Notes: a model not told the origin generated them from the letters alone. A DNA stretch of 64,000 nucleotides from Paucisalibacillus globulus DSM 18846 (GCF_000482485.1 NZ_KI519435.1:135715-199714), one strand, 5' to 3'; positions 54,403 through 63,364 are shown, counted from the stretch's first letter. Numbers and translations: made by a program.

Positions 54403-55900
54403 TATTCAATCCTACTCAAAATTGAATAGCATTAAACAGTATTTAAGAGGGACTCTTCTTCAACCGAAGAGTTCTCTTTTATTTCCCCTGGTGATTCACA
54501 TACACCAGCCAGTCTGCGAAACCTTCCACGAACAATGTTTTGTCGTTTCCAATCCCACCAAACTGTATACATAGGGTTTTCCACCCCTACATAGCCCGAG
54601 CGAGGCAATAACTTTCCTTCTTTTTTACCGATATTAACCACACTATTCATATCACGATATAGAGTTGTCTGACAGTTTTTGCAAGTAAACATACGGACAT
54701 GGGGCTCCTTCTTTTCTTTGTGTCCACAAACACAACATTCCTTTGTCGTGTTGGTTTCATCTACCTTGGTGTAGTACTTGTTATTCTTCTCTTGAACCCA
54801 TTCTAGTATTGAACGAAACTGTCCTATTGGTGTTTGGTTTAACATCGCTCGTTTCATGGAACCATATTTTGCAACATCAGGAGTTGGTACATAATCTCCT
54901 ATTAAAATGTGATCGTATTTCTTATTAAAATAGTGAGCATAGCTATACAACACTTGCTTTATTTGTTCTCGCCTAGTGAGATGAGCTCGCTCTAATGCAC
55001 GATTTAAATATTCCCAACGTCTGCTTGGTTTCCAATACTCCGAATATGGTGTTTGAACTAACTTCGATTTTCTTACACACTTATCTCGTTTCGATTTTAA
55101 TTGGTCAATTCGTTTGTCCCAATATTTTAGTGTAGAAGATAGTGCTTTTAACTCGTAAGATCGTCCTTCGTTATCAATACCAACAGCTAGATTCTTGTGA
55201 TTTGGATCGAATACTATATAACTTTCTTCTGTCACCATGTCTTTTTTCTGTAAACTTTCAATCGTAAAAACTGCATAGTAACCACTCAAGTCTTTGGTAA
55301 TACGCATTGTTTTGATACACTCGTTTTCATTTAAAACCAATGATTCTAATAGCGTAATCTTAATAGTAATTTGCTTTTTTGCTTTTCTATCTTTTTTATT
55401 TAATTCTTCGTATTCTTCACCGGTCAGCCTTCCAAAGGTGAGGGATAATTCTTGTTCATTCAACAGTTTAAATCCTTTATTTGGTTCATCGTAATAGAGA
55501 GAGAACCATTTCTTTTTCCAGGATCTGAATTTTGGTTTTTGATTATCTAATTTTGGATCAAAAAACCGATTATAGGCTTCCTTTAAACGTAATGCGGTAT
55601 TCTTAAGTGGGGAGGAATGAACCTTATACAAAAATGGATGATTTTGTTTTATTTTTGGAACTTCATTTCGCAAATTTCTACCACTTAACAGTTTCTTCGG
55701 TTTTCCATTTTGATAATCCTCTTCAGCCATTTGAAAGAGTTGATTGTATAACCAATTACATATTTTTGATTGACCATCTAGCTGTAGTTGTTGTTCTTTT
55801 GTAGTTTGAAGTTTGATTTTCCGATTATATAACATGCTTATTCACCTCGTTTCCTGTTTAAGTTGTATAGTTTTATATTCGCTATGACATCGAATAAAAC
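54403..55900 (-). mobile_element. IS200/IS605-family element, tnpB only (IS1341-like)
   Basis: A tnpB gene flanked by imperfect hairpins but no terminal inverted repeats. The right-end hairpin is TATTCAAT/ATTGAATA at 54403-54428 with a 10-nt loop, 4 bp from the tnpB stop. The left-end hairpin is at 55870-55900 (GTTTTATATTCG against CGAATAAAAC, one bulge). There is no tnpA, so it would need a helper transposase. It sits in the space between the divergent RDD and SpoIIM genes. Exact ends are uncertain to within some tens of bases. Confidence 0.75.
54432..55835 (-). CDS. tnpB: TnpB RNA-guided nuclease of an IS200/IS605-type element
   Basis: 467 residues. It has an N-terminal HTH-like region (CNWLYNQLF), a RuvC core with Asp210 in IVFDPNHKN (motif I) and Asp395 in LYRDMNSVVNIG (motif III), and a zinc finger C367-x2-C370 / C385-x2-C388. 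At motif II, where canonical TnpB has Glu, this protein has HILIGDYVP (Asp314 after Gly), a variant seen in part of the family. The reading frame is intact. In active elements the guide (omega) RNA comes from the 3' end of tnpB and the right end, here about 54403-54550. GAGGTGA lies upstream of the ATG. Confidence 0.9.
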   Translation of the reverse strand: MLYNRKIKLQTTKEQQLQLDGQSKICNWLYNQLFQMAEEDYQNGKPKKLLSGRNLRNEVPKIKQNHPFLYKVHSSPLKNTALRLKEAYNRFFDPKLDNQKPKFRSWKKKWFSLYYDEPNKGFKLLNEQELSLTFGRLTGEEYEELNKKDRKAKKQITIKITLLESLVLNENECIKTMRITKDLSGYYAVFTIESLQKKDMVTEESYIVFDPNHKNLAVGIDNEGRSYELKALSSTLKYWDKRIDQLKSKRDKCVRKSKLVQTPYSEYWKPSRRWEYLNRALERAHLTRREQIKQVLYSYAHYFNKKYDHILIGDYVPTPDVAKYGSMKRAMLNQTPIGQFRSILEWVQEKNNKYYTKVDETNTTKECCVCGHKEKKEPHVRMFTCKNCQTTLYRDMNSVVNIGKKEGKLLPRSGYVGVENPMYTVWWDWKRQNIVRGRFRRLAGVCESPGEIKENSSVEEESLLNTV

Positions 55901-56033
55901 CTTCCTAAAGTAATACCTTTTGAACAGAAAAAGAAAAATTAGTTAAACAGTCATATCCCCCCCTATTGGTGTTTCAGTATTTTTTAAATTATAATAATAG
56001 TTAATAACTAAGTTCGGAAAGAAGGTTTGTAAT

Positions 56034-56999
56034 TTGGATATTAAACAATTTATTAAGCTTAATCGTAAGGAATGGAAGCAGCTTGAACAGTCAATAAGCC
56101 TATTAAGTAAAGGGAGAAAAACCATCTCCCATGAGACCATTTCTGAATTTGACCGTCTGTATCAGAAAGTAGCCCAACATTTATCCTATAGTCAAACGTA
56201 TTTTCCGGATGAAGATGTTACTCATTATATTAATGATTTAGTGGCAAAATCTCATAATCTACTATACAAAGACCAAGTTACAAGTGGTAAGCAAATTCGT
56301 GATTTTTTCACAAAAAAATTTGTTGGTTTGTTATTTGAGCAATGGAAGTTCATTGTAGTTGCCATGCTCTTATTCTTTGCAGGTGGTCTAGCAGGGTTTC
56401 TTGCCATTGTTGATGATCCGCTACATATTTATTCTGTTCTACCTGCAGATGTTTCCCAAAATGTTGACCCAGAACGATTAGGAGAAGGACATGATGCTAT
56501 TGACTCCTCCCTTATGTCCGCTGAAATTATGACGAACAATATTCAGGTTGCGATTCTAGCATTCGCAAGCGGTATTACGTTTGGAATTTTGACCATATAT
56601 TTAATGGTGTATAATGGTCTATTAGTTGGCGCACTAGCTGGGCTCTTCTGGCATTCTAATATGACCTATGAATTCTGGGCTTATATTGTTCCACACGGCA
56701 TGGTCGAGTTAACAGCCATCTTTATTGCGGGTGGAGCCGGTTTATTAATGGGATATAAGTTATTCGCCCCAGGAAAGTATTCACGAGCTTATCAGCTAAA
56801 ATATCACGGAAAACGAGCTGTGCAACTATTTCTTGGAACTATTCCGTTATTTGTTATTGCTGGGGTTATTGAAGGCTTCATTACCCCAGCATCCATTTCA
56901 CTGGAAGCAAAATATGCTGTCGCAGGGATTACTGTAATTGGTATGATCGCCTATATTTCACTCGGAAAAGTTTTTTTAAATCAAAAGCTGTCTTCGTAA
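56034..56999 (+). CDS. SpoIIM-family (DUF95) membrane protein
   Basis: 321 residues. A soluble helical N-terminus (about 1-105, LNRKEWKQLEQSISLLSKG) is followed by about five helices with DUF95 features: NNIQVAILAFASGITFGILT, LVGALAGLF and IVPHGMVELTAIFIAGGAG. The last is the SpoIIM hallmark with H-G-x2-E. The start is TTG with GAAGG 8 nt upstream. It belongs to the RDD/MoxR/DUF58 module rather than to sporulation proper: no other spo genes are adjacent and the protein is longer than B. subtilis SpoIIM. It is divergent from the RDD gene across the TnpB element. Confidence 0.87.
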   Translation: MDIKQFIKLNRKEWKQLEQSISLLSKGRKTISHETISEFDRLYQKVAQHLSYSQTYFPDEDVTHYINDLVAKSHNLLYKDQVTSGKQIRDFFTKKFVGLLFEQWKFIVVAMLLFFAGGLAGFLAIVDDPLHIYSVLPADVSQNVDPERLGEGHDAIDSSLMSAEIMTNNIQVAILAFASGITFGILTIYLMVYNGLLVGALAGLFWHSNMTYEFWAYIVPHGMVELTAIFIAGGAGLLMGYKLFAPGKYSRAYQLKYHGKRAVQLFLGTIPLFVIAGVIEGFITPASISLEAKYAVAGITVIGMIAYISLGKVFLNQKLSS

Positions 57000-57017
57000 A
57001 CTTCATTGTTAATCCGG

Positions 57018-57201
57018 GTCCGTAGCCCGTATACACTCCACTTTCCATGGGCGGCTGGTGAGCCTCCTCGCTCGTTCGGAGCTGCGGGGTCTCACCGATG
57101 CCTATCCTCCCATAGGACAAGGAAAGCTTCTTAGAAAGACATCGCACGCAGAAAAAGTGGTTTTCTTTTTCAAGGAGTCTCCGTGTATACGGGCTACTCA
57201 G
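57018..57201. repeat. 184-bp repeat element with perfect 15-bp terminal inverted repeats
   Basis: GTAGCCCGTATACAC (57022-57036) and GTGTATACGGGCTAC (57183-57197) are exact reverse complements. The interior is GC-rich with a nested GGTGAG / CTCACC hairpin and no coding capacity. It fills most of the gap between the convergent SpoIIM and DUF58 genes. A 22-bp fragment with two mismatches lies at 27510-27531. I recall similar CCGTATACACTCC elements in other Bacillaceae. Confidence 0.75.
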
Positions 57202-57269
57202 AGGATAAGCCTATCTTATATTCCTTTTTTTATTGCCACATCTTTTAGAATAACCATACCAAAAGCAAC

Positions 57270-58628
57270 CTAGAGTAAGCCTTGATTCATAATGTGGATG
57301 TATTGGGAGACGGCTTCCGTTGCGAGTCGTTCTTCCTTTGTTTCCACTAGTAAGAAACCTTGTCTTTCCCATTTTGCCTTTTGCCTTTTCTTGTGTACAA
57401 TTTGTTGTTGCGCAACCCCTTTAATCATTGCTTGATTCACACCAGTTGGATCCGTCTTTGCTCTTTTCACCATCAATTCATCTTCTACTGTTACGAGAAG
57501 AAATAAATGCCGCTTCTTAATCCCTTCAAAGTAGGCAAGCGTTCTATCCTCTTGAAGAAATGTTTGGATATCACTAAATAATAGTATTAAACTACGCTTC
57601 TTTTGAACCGCTTGTAAATAATGTAATGCTTGCAGATAGTTCGATTCTGATGGATCAACTTCCAGATGAAAGACCGATTCCAATATTCTTTGTAATTGTG
57701 CCATTCCTTTAGCAGGAGGAACAAATACAGAAACATGTTTTGAAAAGGCAATAACACCTACATAATCCCCGTTTCCAAGTGCTGCAGCCGCTATTGTGAT
57801 TGCTGCCTCCAATGCCTTTTCCAGCCTATTGACGTGACGTAATTCCGCCCCCATCATCCTTCCACAATCAATAAGAATCATGACATGTTTTCCATGTTCA
57901 GGTTCAAATTCATTTGTCATGACATCTTGTAGCTTTGCAGTTTGACGCCAGTTTATTCTTCTTGGGTCGTCACCGACAACATAGTTACGAATTTGTGAGA
58001 ATTCACCTACCCCGGTCTTCCGCTTCCGAACCTTCATTCCTTCATGCATGAGATACCTTTGTGCATCCTCTAGGTACTTTTTTGTTTCTGTTAAGTCTGG
58101 AATAACATGAACCTCATCAACGATTTCTAGTGCGGCTTGCTTTTTCCACAACCCTAAGCTACTGGAATATCGAACATAGAGCTTTTTTATCTGGTATTTG
58201 CCACGAACTGTAGCAATAAAGTTATAAGATAGTGTTACTTTCTCCCTCTTTGGCAAATGCCCTTCTAATGGAAAATCTACCGTAAAGACCTGGGGAGTTC
58301 CATCTACTAACTCCATATTACAATCCAATTCCGATAAATTCTGGACTTCAATTCCAACTGAATAGGAAATACCTCTTTCCAATTGGTTAGGAATACTACG
58401 CTTGAATACAAGTTGGCTTCTTTTAGGTGAGAAGAATAAGTCTATTAAACTAACAAGCAAAAGCATTCCATTAAATATAAAAATAGACACCCATGAAAAA
58501 CCAACTAACGTTAACAAAGTAATTGCTACTGAACTGATGAAGTAGAAAACTAAAAACTTCTTCGTTGGTACAATCCCCCTATCTAGGAACAGGAACCGAG
58601 CCCACAAGCTCTTCAATAACTTGGTCAA
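57270..58628 (-). CDS. DUF58 protein
   Basis: About 452 residues. Two N-terminal helices (about 25-60) are followed by a beta-rich region and a von Willebrand A-like DUF58 domain with QIRNYVVGDDPRRINWRQTAK (the family signature) and VMILIDCGRMMG. I start it at a TTG at 58628, 9 nt after GGAGG; an in-frame TTG two codons earlier lies too close. It overlaps the MoxR gene by about 50 bp. DUF58 and MoxR proteins work as a pair, possibly a chaperone-like ATPase and its substrate- or metal-binding partner at the membrane. Confidence 0.9.
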   Translation of the reverse strand: MTKLLKSLWARFLFLDRGIVPTKKFLVFYFISSVAITLLTLVGFSWVSIFIFNGMLLLVSLIDLFFSPKRSQLVFKRSIPNQLERGISYSVGIEVQNLSELDCNMELVDGTPQVFTVDFPLEGHLPKREKVTLSYNFIATVRGKYQIKKLYVRYSSSLGLWKKQAALEIVDEVHVIPDLTETKKYLEDAQRYLMHEGMKVRKRKTGVGEFSQIRNYVVGDDPRRINWRQTAKLQDVMTNEFEPEHGKHVMILIDCGRMMGAELRHVNRLEKALEAAITIAAAALGNGDYVGVIAFSKHVSVFVPPAKGMAQLQRILESVFHLEVDPSESNYLQALHYLQAVQKKRSLILLFSDIQTFLQEDRTLAYFEGIKKRHLFLLVTVEDELMVKRAKTDPTGVNQAMIKGVAQQQIVHKKRQKAKWERQGFLLVETKEERLATEAVSQYIHIMNQGLL

Positions 58629-59508
58629 GTGCAACTCCCTCCAATTCCATATGCGGAGATAGCTGAATACGATGGCGAAGTGCTGGTTTTGCTACCATTT
58701 TCACATCATCAGGTGTGACATAGTCACGCTCTTGTAAATAACCCCAAGAACGAGCTGCCCTGCCAATCGAAATCGCTGCCCTTGTACTAGCACCGAAACG
58801 AATACTTTCTGTTTCCCGTGTACGACGTACGATTTGCATAATATATGCTAGCACCTCATCACTTAACGTTACTGCTTCAATCTCTTTACGTATTGCTAAG
58901 AACGTATCCATATCCATTACTGATTGGATATCTTCTATAAAATGCCTATTCTCCAGTACACTCTTTAACACGTCCGTCTCCTCTTCCACAGATGGAAAAT
59001 TAATATGTAGTTTAAATAGGAAACGATCTTGCTGTGCTTCTGGTAAAGGATATGTTCCTTCGAATTCTATAGGGTTTTGTGTAGCTACAACAAAAAACAC
59101 CTCTGGAAGTTGATAGGTCTCTCCTTGTATGGTAACTTGCCTTTCTTCCATTGCTTCCAGTAATGCTGCTTGTGTTTTTGCCGGTGTGCGGTTTATTTCA
59201 TCTGCTAATAATACATTTGCAAATATTGGTCCTTTTAACGTTTGAAATGTACTATCTTTCATATTGTAAATGGTACTACCAGTAATATCACTCGGTAGCA
59301 AGTCTGGTGTAAATTGAATCCTGTTAAAATCTCCACCCAGTAGATTTGCTAGTGTTTTTACCATCTGTGTTTTACCAGTACCCGGAACACCTTCTAAGAG
59401 TACATGCCCACCTGATAAAATAGCAGATAATAATAGACGTAGATTTGTAGATTGTCCTAAAATTCGTTTTTCATAGCTTTCGATTAAGGATGTTAATTCA
59501 GTTCTCAT
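58579..59508 (-). CDS. MoxR-family AAA+ ATPase
   Basis: 309 residues. Walker A is GVPGTGKT (about 40-47), Walker B VLLADEINRTP, sensor 1 VVATQNPIEFEGTYPLPEAQQDRF (the MoxR signature), and sensor 2 Arg in the C-terminal lid. MoxR proteins assist assembly or activation of partners. The ATG overlaps the DUF4350 stop by 4 bp (ATGA). Its 3' end overlaps the DUF58 gene. It is the ATP-driven component of the five-gene minus-strand operon 61313-62227 to 57270. Confidence 0.93.
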   Translation of the reverse strand: MRTELTSLIESYEKRILGQSTNLRLLLSAILSGGHVLLEGVPGTGKTQMVKTLANLLGGDFNRIQFTPDLLPSDITGSTIYNMKDSTFQTLKGPIFANVLLADEINRTPAKTQAALLEAMEERQVTIQGETYQLPEVFFVVATQNPIEFEGTYPLPEAQQDRFLFKLHINFPSVEEETDVLKSVLENRHFIEDIQSVMDMDTFLAIRKEIEAVTLSDEVLAYIMQIVRRTRETESIRFGASTRAAISIGRAARSWGYLQERDYVTPDDVKMVAKPALRHRIQLSPHMELEGVALDQVIEELVGSVPVPR

Positions 59509-60629
59509 CCTTCCTCCACCTCTTTCCGCAAACGATCTATTCTCTTAGACCATTGTAAGTATTCTTGCTTGGTAATATTCTTCTTTTGTAGCAATGATTC
59601 AATATCATGTAAAAATGAACCTATTTCCTCTTCCTTTATCGTCTTCAGCTTTGGTGTGAGCTGATTTTTCAAATCTATCCATTCCTTTTGATAAGAAATT
59701 CCCCACTTTTCTCGAAGGATGAAACGTACATAGTCTGCTTGGTTTATAAGTGAGTCCTGGTAAGCCTTTCCTTTCTGATACCAAGTCGCTAGAGCAATTA
59801 AACGTTCATCACTGAAACGAACATAATCCTCCCTTGGAGTTCGGACAGGTCCGAATCGTTTACCTTTATAAAGCAACCATAATAAGGTAAATAGAATCAA
59901 TTGTAATCCTGCAACTAGTAGCCACATTGGATAAACAGTTATAAAGTCGTTCCCTTTAGCCGATTGATGGGTAAATTCATCAATCAGAATACTATTCCAG
60001 CTCTCCTCCTCCAACAAGGAAAGAACTAGCTCTAGGTTATCTTCCTCCAATATGTATTGATTGGTTAACCAATCGGGCGAATTAACTGCGATAATATTTC
60101 CATTTCCGATTTCACGCTTTATCGCTATAGCTCCTAGTTCATCCTGTAGCAACACTTGATCATTTTCCTTTGGCAAGATACGTACCTGTGAAAACATCGA
60201 TGATTTATACCGTTCCCCAACACTACTCTCTAACGTAACTGTTTCACTTTCTATCATGCCAAAACCCGTACTAATGTTGAACATACCCTCTAAATTACGT
60301 TTAAAAATAAGTAACGTATTTCCTGCTTCTACAAATTCAAGATAATCATTCATGACTTCTTGCTCTGTTATTAGTGAAGGTTCCACCATAAGTAGAAGTT
60401 GATTTTCTATTTTATTTAAAAGAGAAGGCGCAAGTTCTGAGCGTTTAATAGAGTCTGCATCCTCTTCTAAATAAGTATAAAATCCTTTTACCCCTGAAGG
60501 TGACGGTGATGTTGATACATACGGTGGGTATTCCTTTGGCTGATTAGATTTGAAAAGTACACTAATGGAGACGAAGATGATTAACAATACAAAGAGCCAA
60601 ATCCAAGACTTTTTCATTGATTTTTGCAA
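59505..60629 (-). CDS. DUF4350 membrane protein
   Basis: 374 residues. N-terminal helix (about 9-26), an extracytoplasmic domain (about 30-240) beginning KEYPPYVSTSPSPSGVKGFYTYLEE, which has the pattern of DUF4350 (a glutamine amidotransferase-like fold), a second helix near WLLVAGLQLILFTLLWLLY, then a cytoplasmic tail with RFGPVRTPREDYVRFSDERLIALATWY. The start is TTG with GGAGG 9 nt upstream. It sits between DUF4129 and MoxR, the usual order for this module. Function unknown. Confidence 0.85.
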   Translation of the reverse strand: MQKSMKKSWIWLFVLLIIFVSISVLFKSNQPKEYPPYVSTSPSPSGVKGFYTYLEEDADSIKRSELAPSLLNKIENQLLLMVEPSLITEQEVMNDYLEFVEAGNTLLIFKRNLEGMFNISTGFGMIESETVTLESSVGERYKSSMFSQVRILPKENDQVLLQDELGAIAIKREIGNGNIIAVNSPDWLTNQYILEEDNLELVLSLLEEESWNSILIDEFTHQSAKGNDFITVYPMWLLVAGLQLILFTLLWLLYKGKRFGPVRTPREDYVRFSDERLIALATWYQKGKAYQDSLINQADYVRFILREKWGISYQKEWIDLKNQLTPKLKTIKEEEIGSFLHDIESLLQKKNITKQEYLQWSKRIDRLRKEVEEG

Positions 60630-60643
60630 TAGTTATCGCCTCC

Positions 60644-61291
60644 TTAACCTTCAACTATTCCACTTTCGGGCGGCTCCTGAATCCAATGTAAAATTGCTTC
60701 CTTATAGGTTACATACGATTCCTCTTCAACCGTTCTTTCCCCATAAACAACCCCATCAAAGTTCTGTGCCAATTGATAAAAACTCTCTGCCCGCTTTTTC
60801 CCTAACCGCTTCAATTCCTCATAGTACTCCCAGTTTGTCTTCCAAATTCTCGCCTTTACATAACCATTTTCATGAAAATTCAATAGTAAAGCTAAAAATA
60901 AATGGCGTGTTGCAGCTTGAAGATTCCCATTTGCCTCCAGCTCACTTACCTTTTTCAAGTGGTCATTATACGTCCAATCTCTCTCATGTTTATGGTAAAG
61001 ATGTGTTGGATCCCGAAAACGGTACTTTCTTTTGTAATATCTAACTAGAAGGAAAACCGCTAGTATCACTAAAACAAAAGTAATCACACCTAAAATAACC
61101 ACGAGACCAGTGGCAAATCCATTAGATGGTTCTAGTGAAGAAAAAATGTTCGACAATAGTCCCTGGAACCATTCCACAACAGAATCCCACCACTTCTGGA
61201 TAACGTTTCGGGTATCTTCATAATATACCTGATATTCCTCCGTATTTAATATCTCTTCTATTTTATCTCTTGCTTGATCCAAATCTGTCAT
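60644..61291 (-). CDS. DUF4129 membrane protein
   Basis: 215 residues. A soluble N-terminal region (about 1-65), one helix (FATGLVVILGVITFVLVILAVFLLV), then the cytoplasmic DUF4129 domain with FRDP, a KVSELEANGNLQAATRHLFLALLLNF stretch and YGERTVEEESYVTYKEAILHWI. The start at 61291 (MTDLDQAR) has AAGG 8 nt upstream; the three extra codons overlap it. The gap to the DUF4350 gene is 14 bp. Probably a membrane-linked scaffold of the MoxR complex, with no activity known. Confidence 0.85.
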   Translation of the reverse strand: MTDLDQARDKIEEILNTEEYQVYYEDTRNVIQKWWDSVVEWFQGLLSNIFSSLEPSNGFATGLVVILGVITFVLVILAVFLLVRYYKRKYRFRDPTHLYHKHERDWTYNDHLKKVSELEANGNLQAATRHLFLALLLNFHENGYVKARIWKTNWEYYEELKRLGKKRAESFYQLAQNFDGVVYGERTVEEESYVTYKEAILHWIQEPPESGIVEG

Positions 61292-61312
61292 ATTCATCAC
61301 CTTAATTAGGGA

Positions 61313-62227
61313 TTATTCATTGGGAGATTCATAGTTTTCTATCATTACCATTAAATCGTCGCCATCATTTCGAAGTTTTAAGTCAAAATATATTAATGCA
61401 TAGCCTACAGATAAAAGTATTGTCGTGACAATGGATATCATATTAATTAGGATGGAGTACAGAACACTATTTCCAAGTAGTGCAGTAAATAGGAAATCAA
61501 ATATCCCACTAATAACGAAGGTAATCGCGCCTATAACAACAAATATACCAAATGTTCTCCAAAAATTTTTACGTGTTAAATTCCAGCTTCTACCTAACCC
61601 CGGTGCACATGGTTCAAATGCAACGGCCGGAAGAAATAGACCCCATCTTGTTAGAAAGTATGCTACTACAGCACCTACAGCTAAAAATAAAACAAGGAAC
61701 ATTCCGATTCCTATGATTGGATGGATAAGTGCTCCTACTGCTGTTACCATCGAAATAACTAATACAGGTACAAAAACCATTCCAAAAACAATGACACTAA
61801 CCAGTAGTGAACTACCAAAAATAGGCCAAAACCGTGAGAATGCTTTTTTAATGACAGAGCCTACTGTATATTCCTCTTGATTCTTTATCGCTTCAATCGT
61901 ATAGATAACAGCCACATATGCAATTGGGTATAGTACAATGGTGACAAGCCCAACCAATAATGTTCCTAAATCTTGGGCAAGGGTTGTTGTTCCATAAGTA
62001 GACTCATCAATTGTATTTGATAGTTGTTCTAAAAATGAGCTTCCACCAGCTACATCACGAAAAAAACTAGAACCCGTTAAAAATGAGATAAATGCATTCA
62101 TTACAACAATCGGTCCGATTACAATTAACATAATCATAAAAAAGGTTGAAAAGTTATTTTTACTCATGCGAAAAGTTTGGTCTAATAATGCACCGATACT
62201 TTTCGGTCTTGAAAAGTGATCTTCCAT
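61313..62227 (-). CDS. polytopic membrane protein (glycerophosphodiester phosphodiesterase membrane-domain-like)
   Basis: 304 residues with about six to seven predicted helices, the first gene of the MoxR-module operon. The N-terminal KSIGALLDQTFRMSKNNFSTF and the mid-protein LTRWGLFLPAVAFEPCAPGLGRSWNLTRKNFWRTFGIF resemble the membrane domain of GlpQ-like proteins; no phosphodiesterase domain is present. GGGGG precedes the ATG. It lies 21 bp before the DUF4129 gene. Its position suggests a module member; its function is unknown. Confidence 0.7.
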   Translation of the reverse strand: MEDHFSRPKSIGALLDQTFRMSKNNFSTFFMIMLIVIGPIVVMNAFISFLTGSSFFRDVAGGSSFLEQLSNTIDESTYGTTTLAQDLGTLLVGLVTIVLYPIAYVAVIYTIEAIKNQEEYTVGSVIKKAFSRFWPIFGSSLLVSVIVFGMVFVPVLVISMVTAVGALIHPIIGIGMFLVLFLAVGAVVAYFLTRWGLFLPAVAFEPCAPGLGRSWNLTRKNFWRTFGIFVVIGAITFVISGIFDFLFTALLGNSVLYSILINMISIVTTILLSVGYALIYFDLKLRNDGDDLMVMIENYESPNE

Positions 62228-62322
62228 TTAAATCCCCCTATTTTAATTTTAAAAAATATTTTAATAATTACTTTCTATTCTACCATTATTCCTAAATGAT
62301 TCGGTAATAAATTATTGTTTAG

Positions 62323-62378
62323 AAAAACTCGCCCGTCTTCTTTCGAATGGTATCTTATACAGCATTTTTTTATACTAC
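62323..62378. repeat. degenerate copy of the dispersed GCGGAAA/AACTCGC repeat
   Basis: AGAAAAACTCGC followed by TTCG and a TTTTTTTATACT segment, the same order as at 12331-12416 but shorter and mutated. It lies between two minus-strand genes. Confidence 0.45.
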
Positions 62379-62384
62379 CTAAAT

Positions 62385-62429
62385 AACAAATGTCCCATTG
62401 GGGGATTAACCGCTAATGGGACATTTGTT
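62385..62429 (-). terminator. terminator of the 3-hydroxybutyrate dehydrogenase gene
   Basis: AACAAATGTCCCATT pairs perfectly with AATGGGACATTTGTT (15 bp) around a 15-nt loop. Confidence 0.85.
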
Positions 62430-63205
62430 TATTGTGCCGTATATCCTCCGTCTAATACTACGGCTTGTCCAGTAACACCCTTTGCTTTATCACTTGCTAA
62501 AAACATTGCATAATTTGCGATTTCTTCTACGTCTAAAAGCCTCTTTTGTGGAACTAATGGATAAATAACTTCCTCTAGAACCTGGTCTAGGGCTACATTT
62601 CTCGTTGTCGCTAAATCCTGTAACTGATTTCGAACGAGCGGTGTATCCACATAGCCTGGACAGATTGCATTAACAGTAATACCATACTCTGCCGCTTCTA
62701 AAGCTGTAACCTTTGTTAACCCTATTAAACCATGTTTGGCACTGTTATAAGCTGCTTTTCCCGCGAATCCTACTAAACCGTTTATCGATGCCATATTAAT
62801 GATTCTCCCGCTACCTTGCTGTTTCATAAACGGAATAGCATACTTTGTTGCTATGAATGGCCCAACCAGCATAATTTTTATCATCTTTTCAAAAGTAGCA
62901 GTTGGAAAATCCTCGATTGGAGAAACATGCTGCATTCCAGCATTATTAATAAGAACATCAATCCTACCAAATTCATTTACGGTCTCGTTAATTGCATGTT
63001 TAATATCATCCTCCCTTGTGACATCACATGGTTGACCAGATGTTGTACATCCCAGTTCTCTTAAACCAGTTACCGCATCCATTAATTTATCCTGATTCAT
63101 GTCTGTCAGCATGACCTTCGCACCAAGTTCTGCAAATTCCTTCCCAATTGCATATCCGATACCACTTGCTGCTCCTGTAATGAATACCACTTTACTTTTA
63201 ACCAT
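62429..63205 (-). CDS. 3-hydroxybutyrate dehydrogenase (SDR family)
   Basis: 258-residue cytoplasmic NAD-dependent short-chain dehydrogenase that interconverts (R)-3-hydroxybutyrate and acetoacetate. Motifs are TGAASGIG (10-17), NNAGMQHVSPIEDFP, Ser in NMASINGL, catalytic YNSAKHG and the cofactor-loop CPGYVDTPLVRNQL. NNAGMQHVSPIE and the CPGYVDTPLVRNQLxD region are typical of 3-hydroxybutyrate dehydrogenases among SDRs. GGAGGG lies 5 nt before the ATG. It is a single-gene unit and could feed acetoacetate to acetyl-CoA. Confidence 0.87.
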   Translation of the reverse strand: MVKSKVVFITGAASGIGYAIGKEFAELGAKVMLTDMNQDKLMDAVTGLRELGCTTSGQPCDVTREDDIKHAINETVNEFGRIDVLINNAGMQHVSPIEDFPTATFEKMIKIMLVGPFIATKYAIPFMKQQGSGRIINMASINGLVGFAGKAAYNSAKHGLIGLTKVTALEAAEYGITVNAICPGYVDTPLVRNQLQDLATTRNVALDQVLEEVIYPLVPQKRLLDVEEIANYAMFLASDKAKGVTGQAVVLDGGYTAQ

Positions 63206-63364
63206 CTTATCCCTCCTACATTTCTATTTTGTTTCCTTCGTGTATTTACCATTTCGACAGTACTTTTTCTTTTCCTGCCAAAAGCCATTACAAAATTTGT
63301 TGTTTAAAAGTTAGGATTTTAGGAAAATCTTACATTGGAGTACTTTTTCTTTAAGGAGTTTCGC

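Noticed and set aside
56034-56999. Sporulation protein SpoIIM as such
   Set aside because: Longer than B. subtilis SpoIIM, divergent from an RDD gene and next to MoxR/DUF58 genes; only the membrane domain family is shared.
57058-57273. 71-codon plus-strand frame inside the 184-bp repeat
   Set aside because: It lies within a hairpin-forming repeat element with inverted ends; codon choice and lack of a ribosome site argue against a gene.
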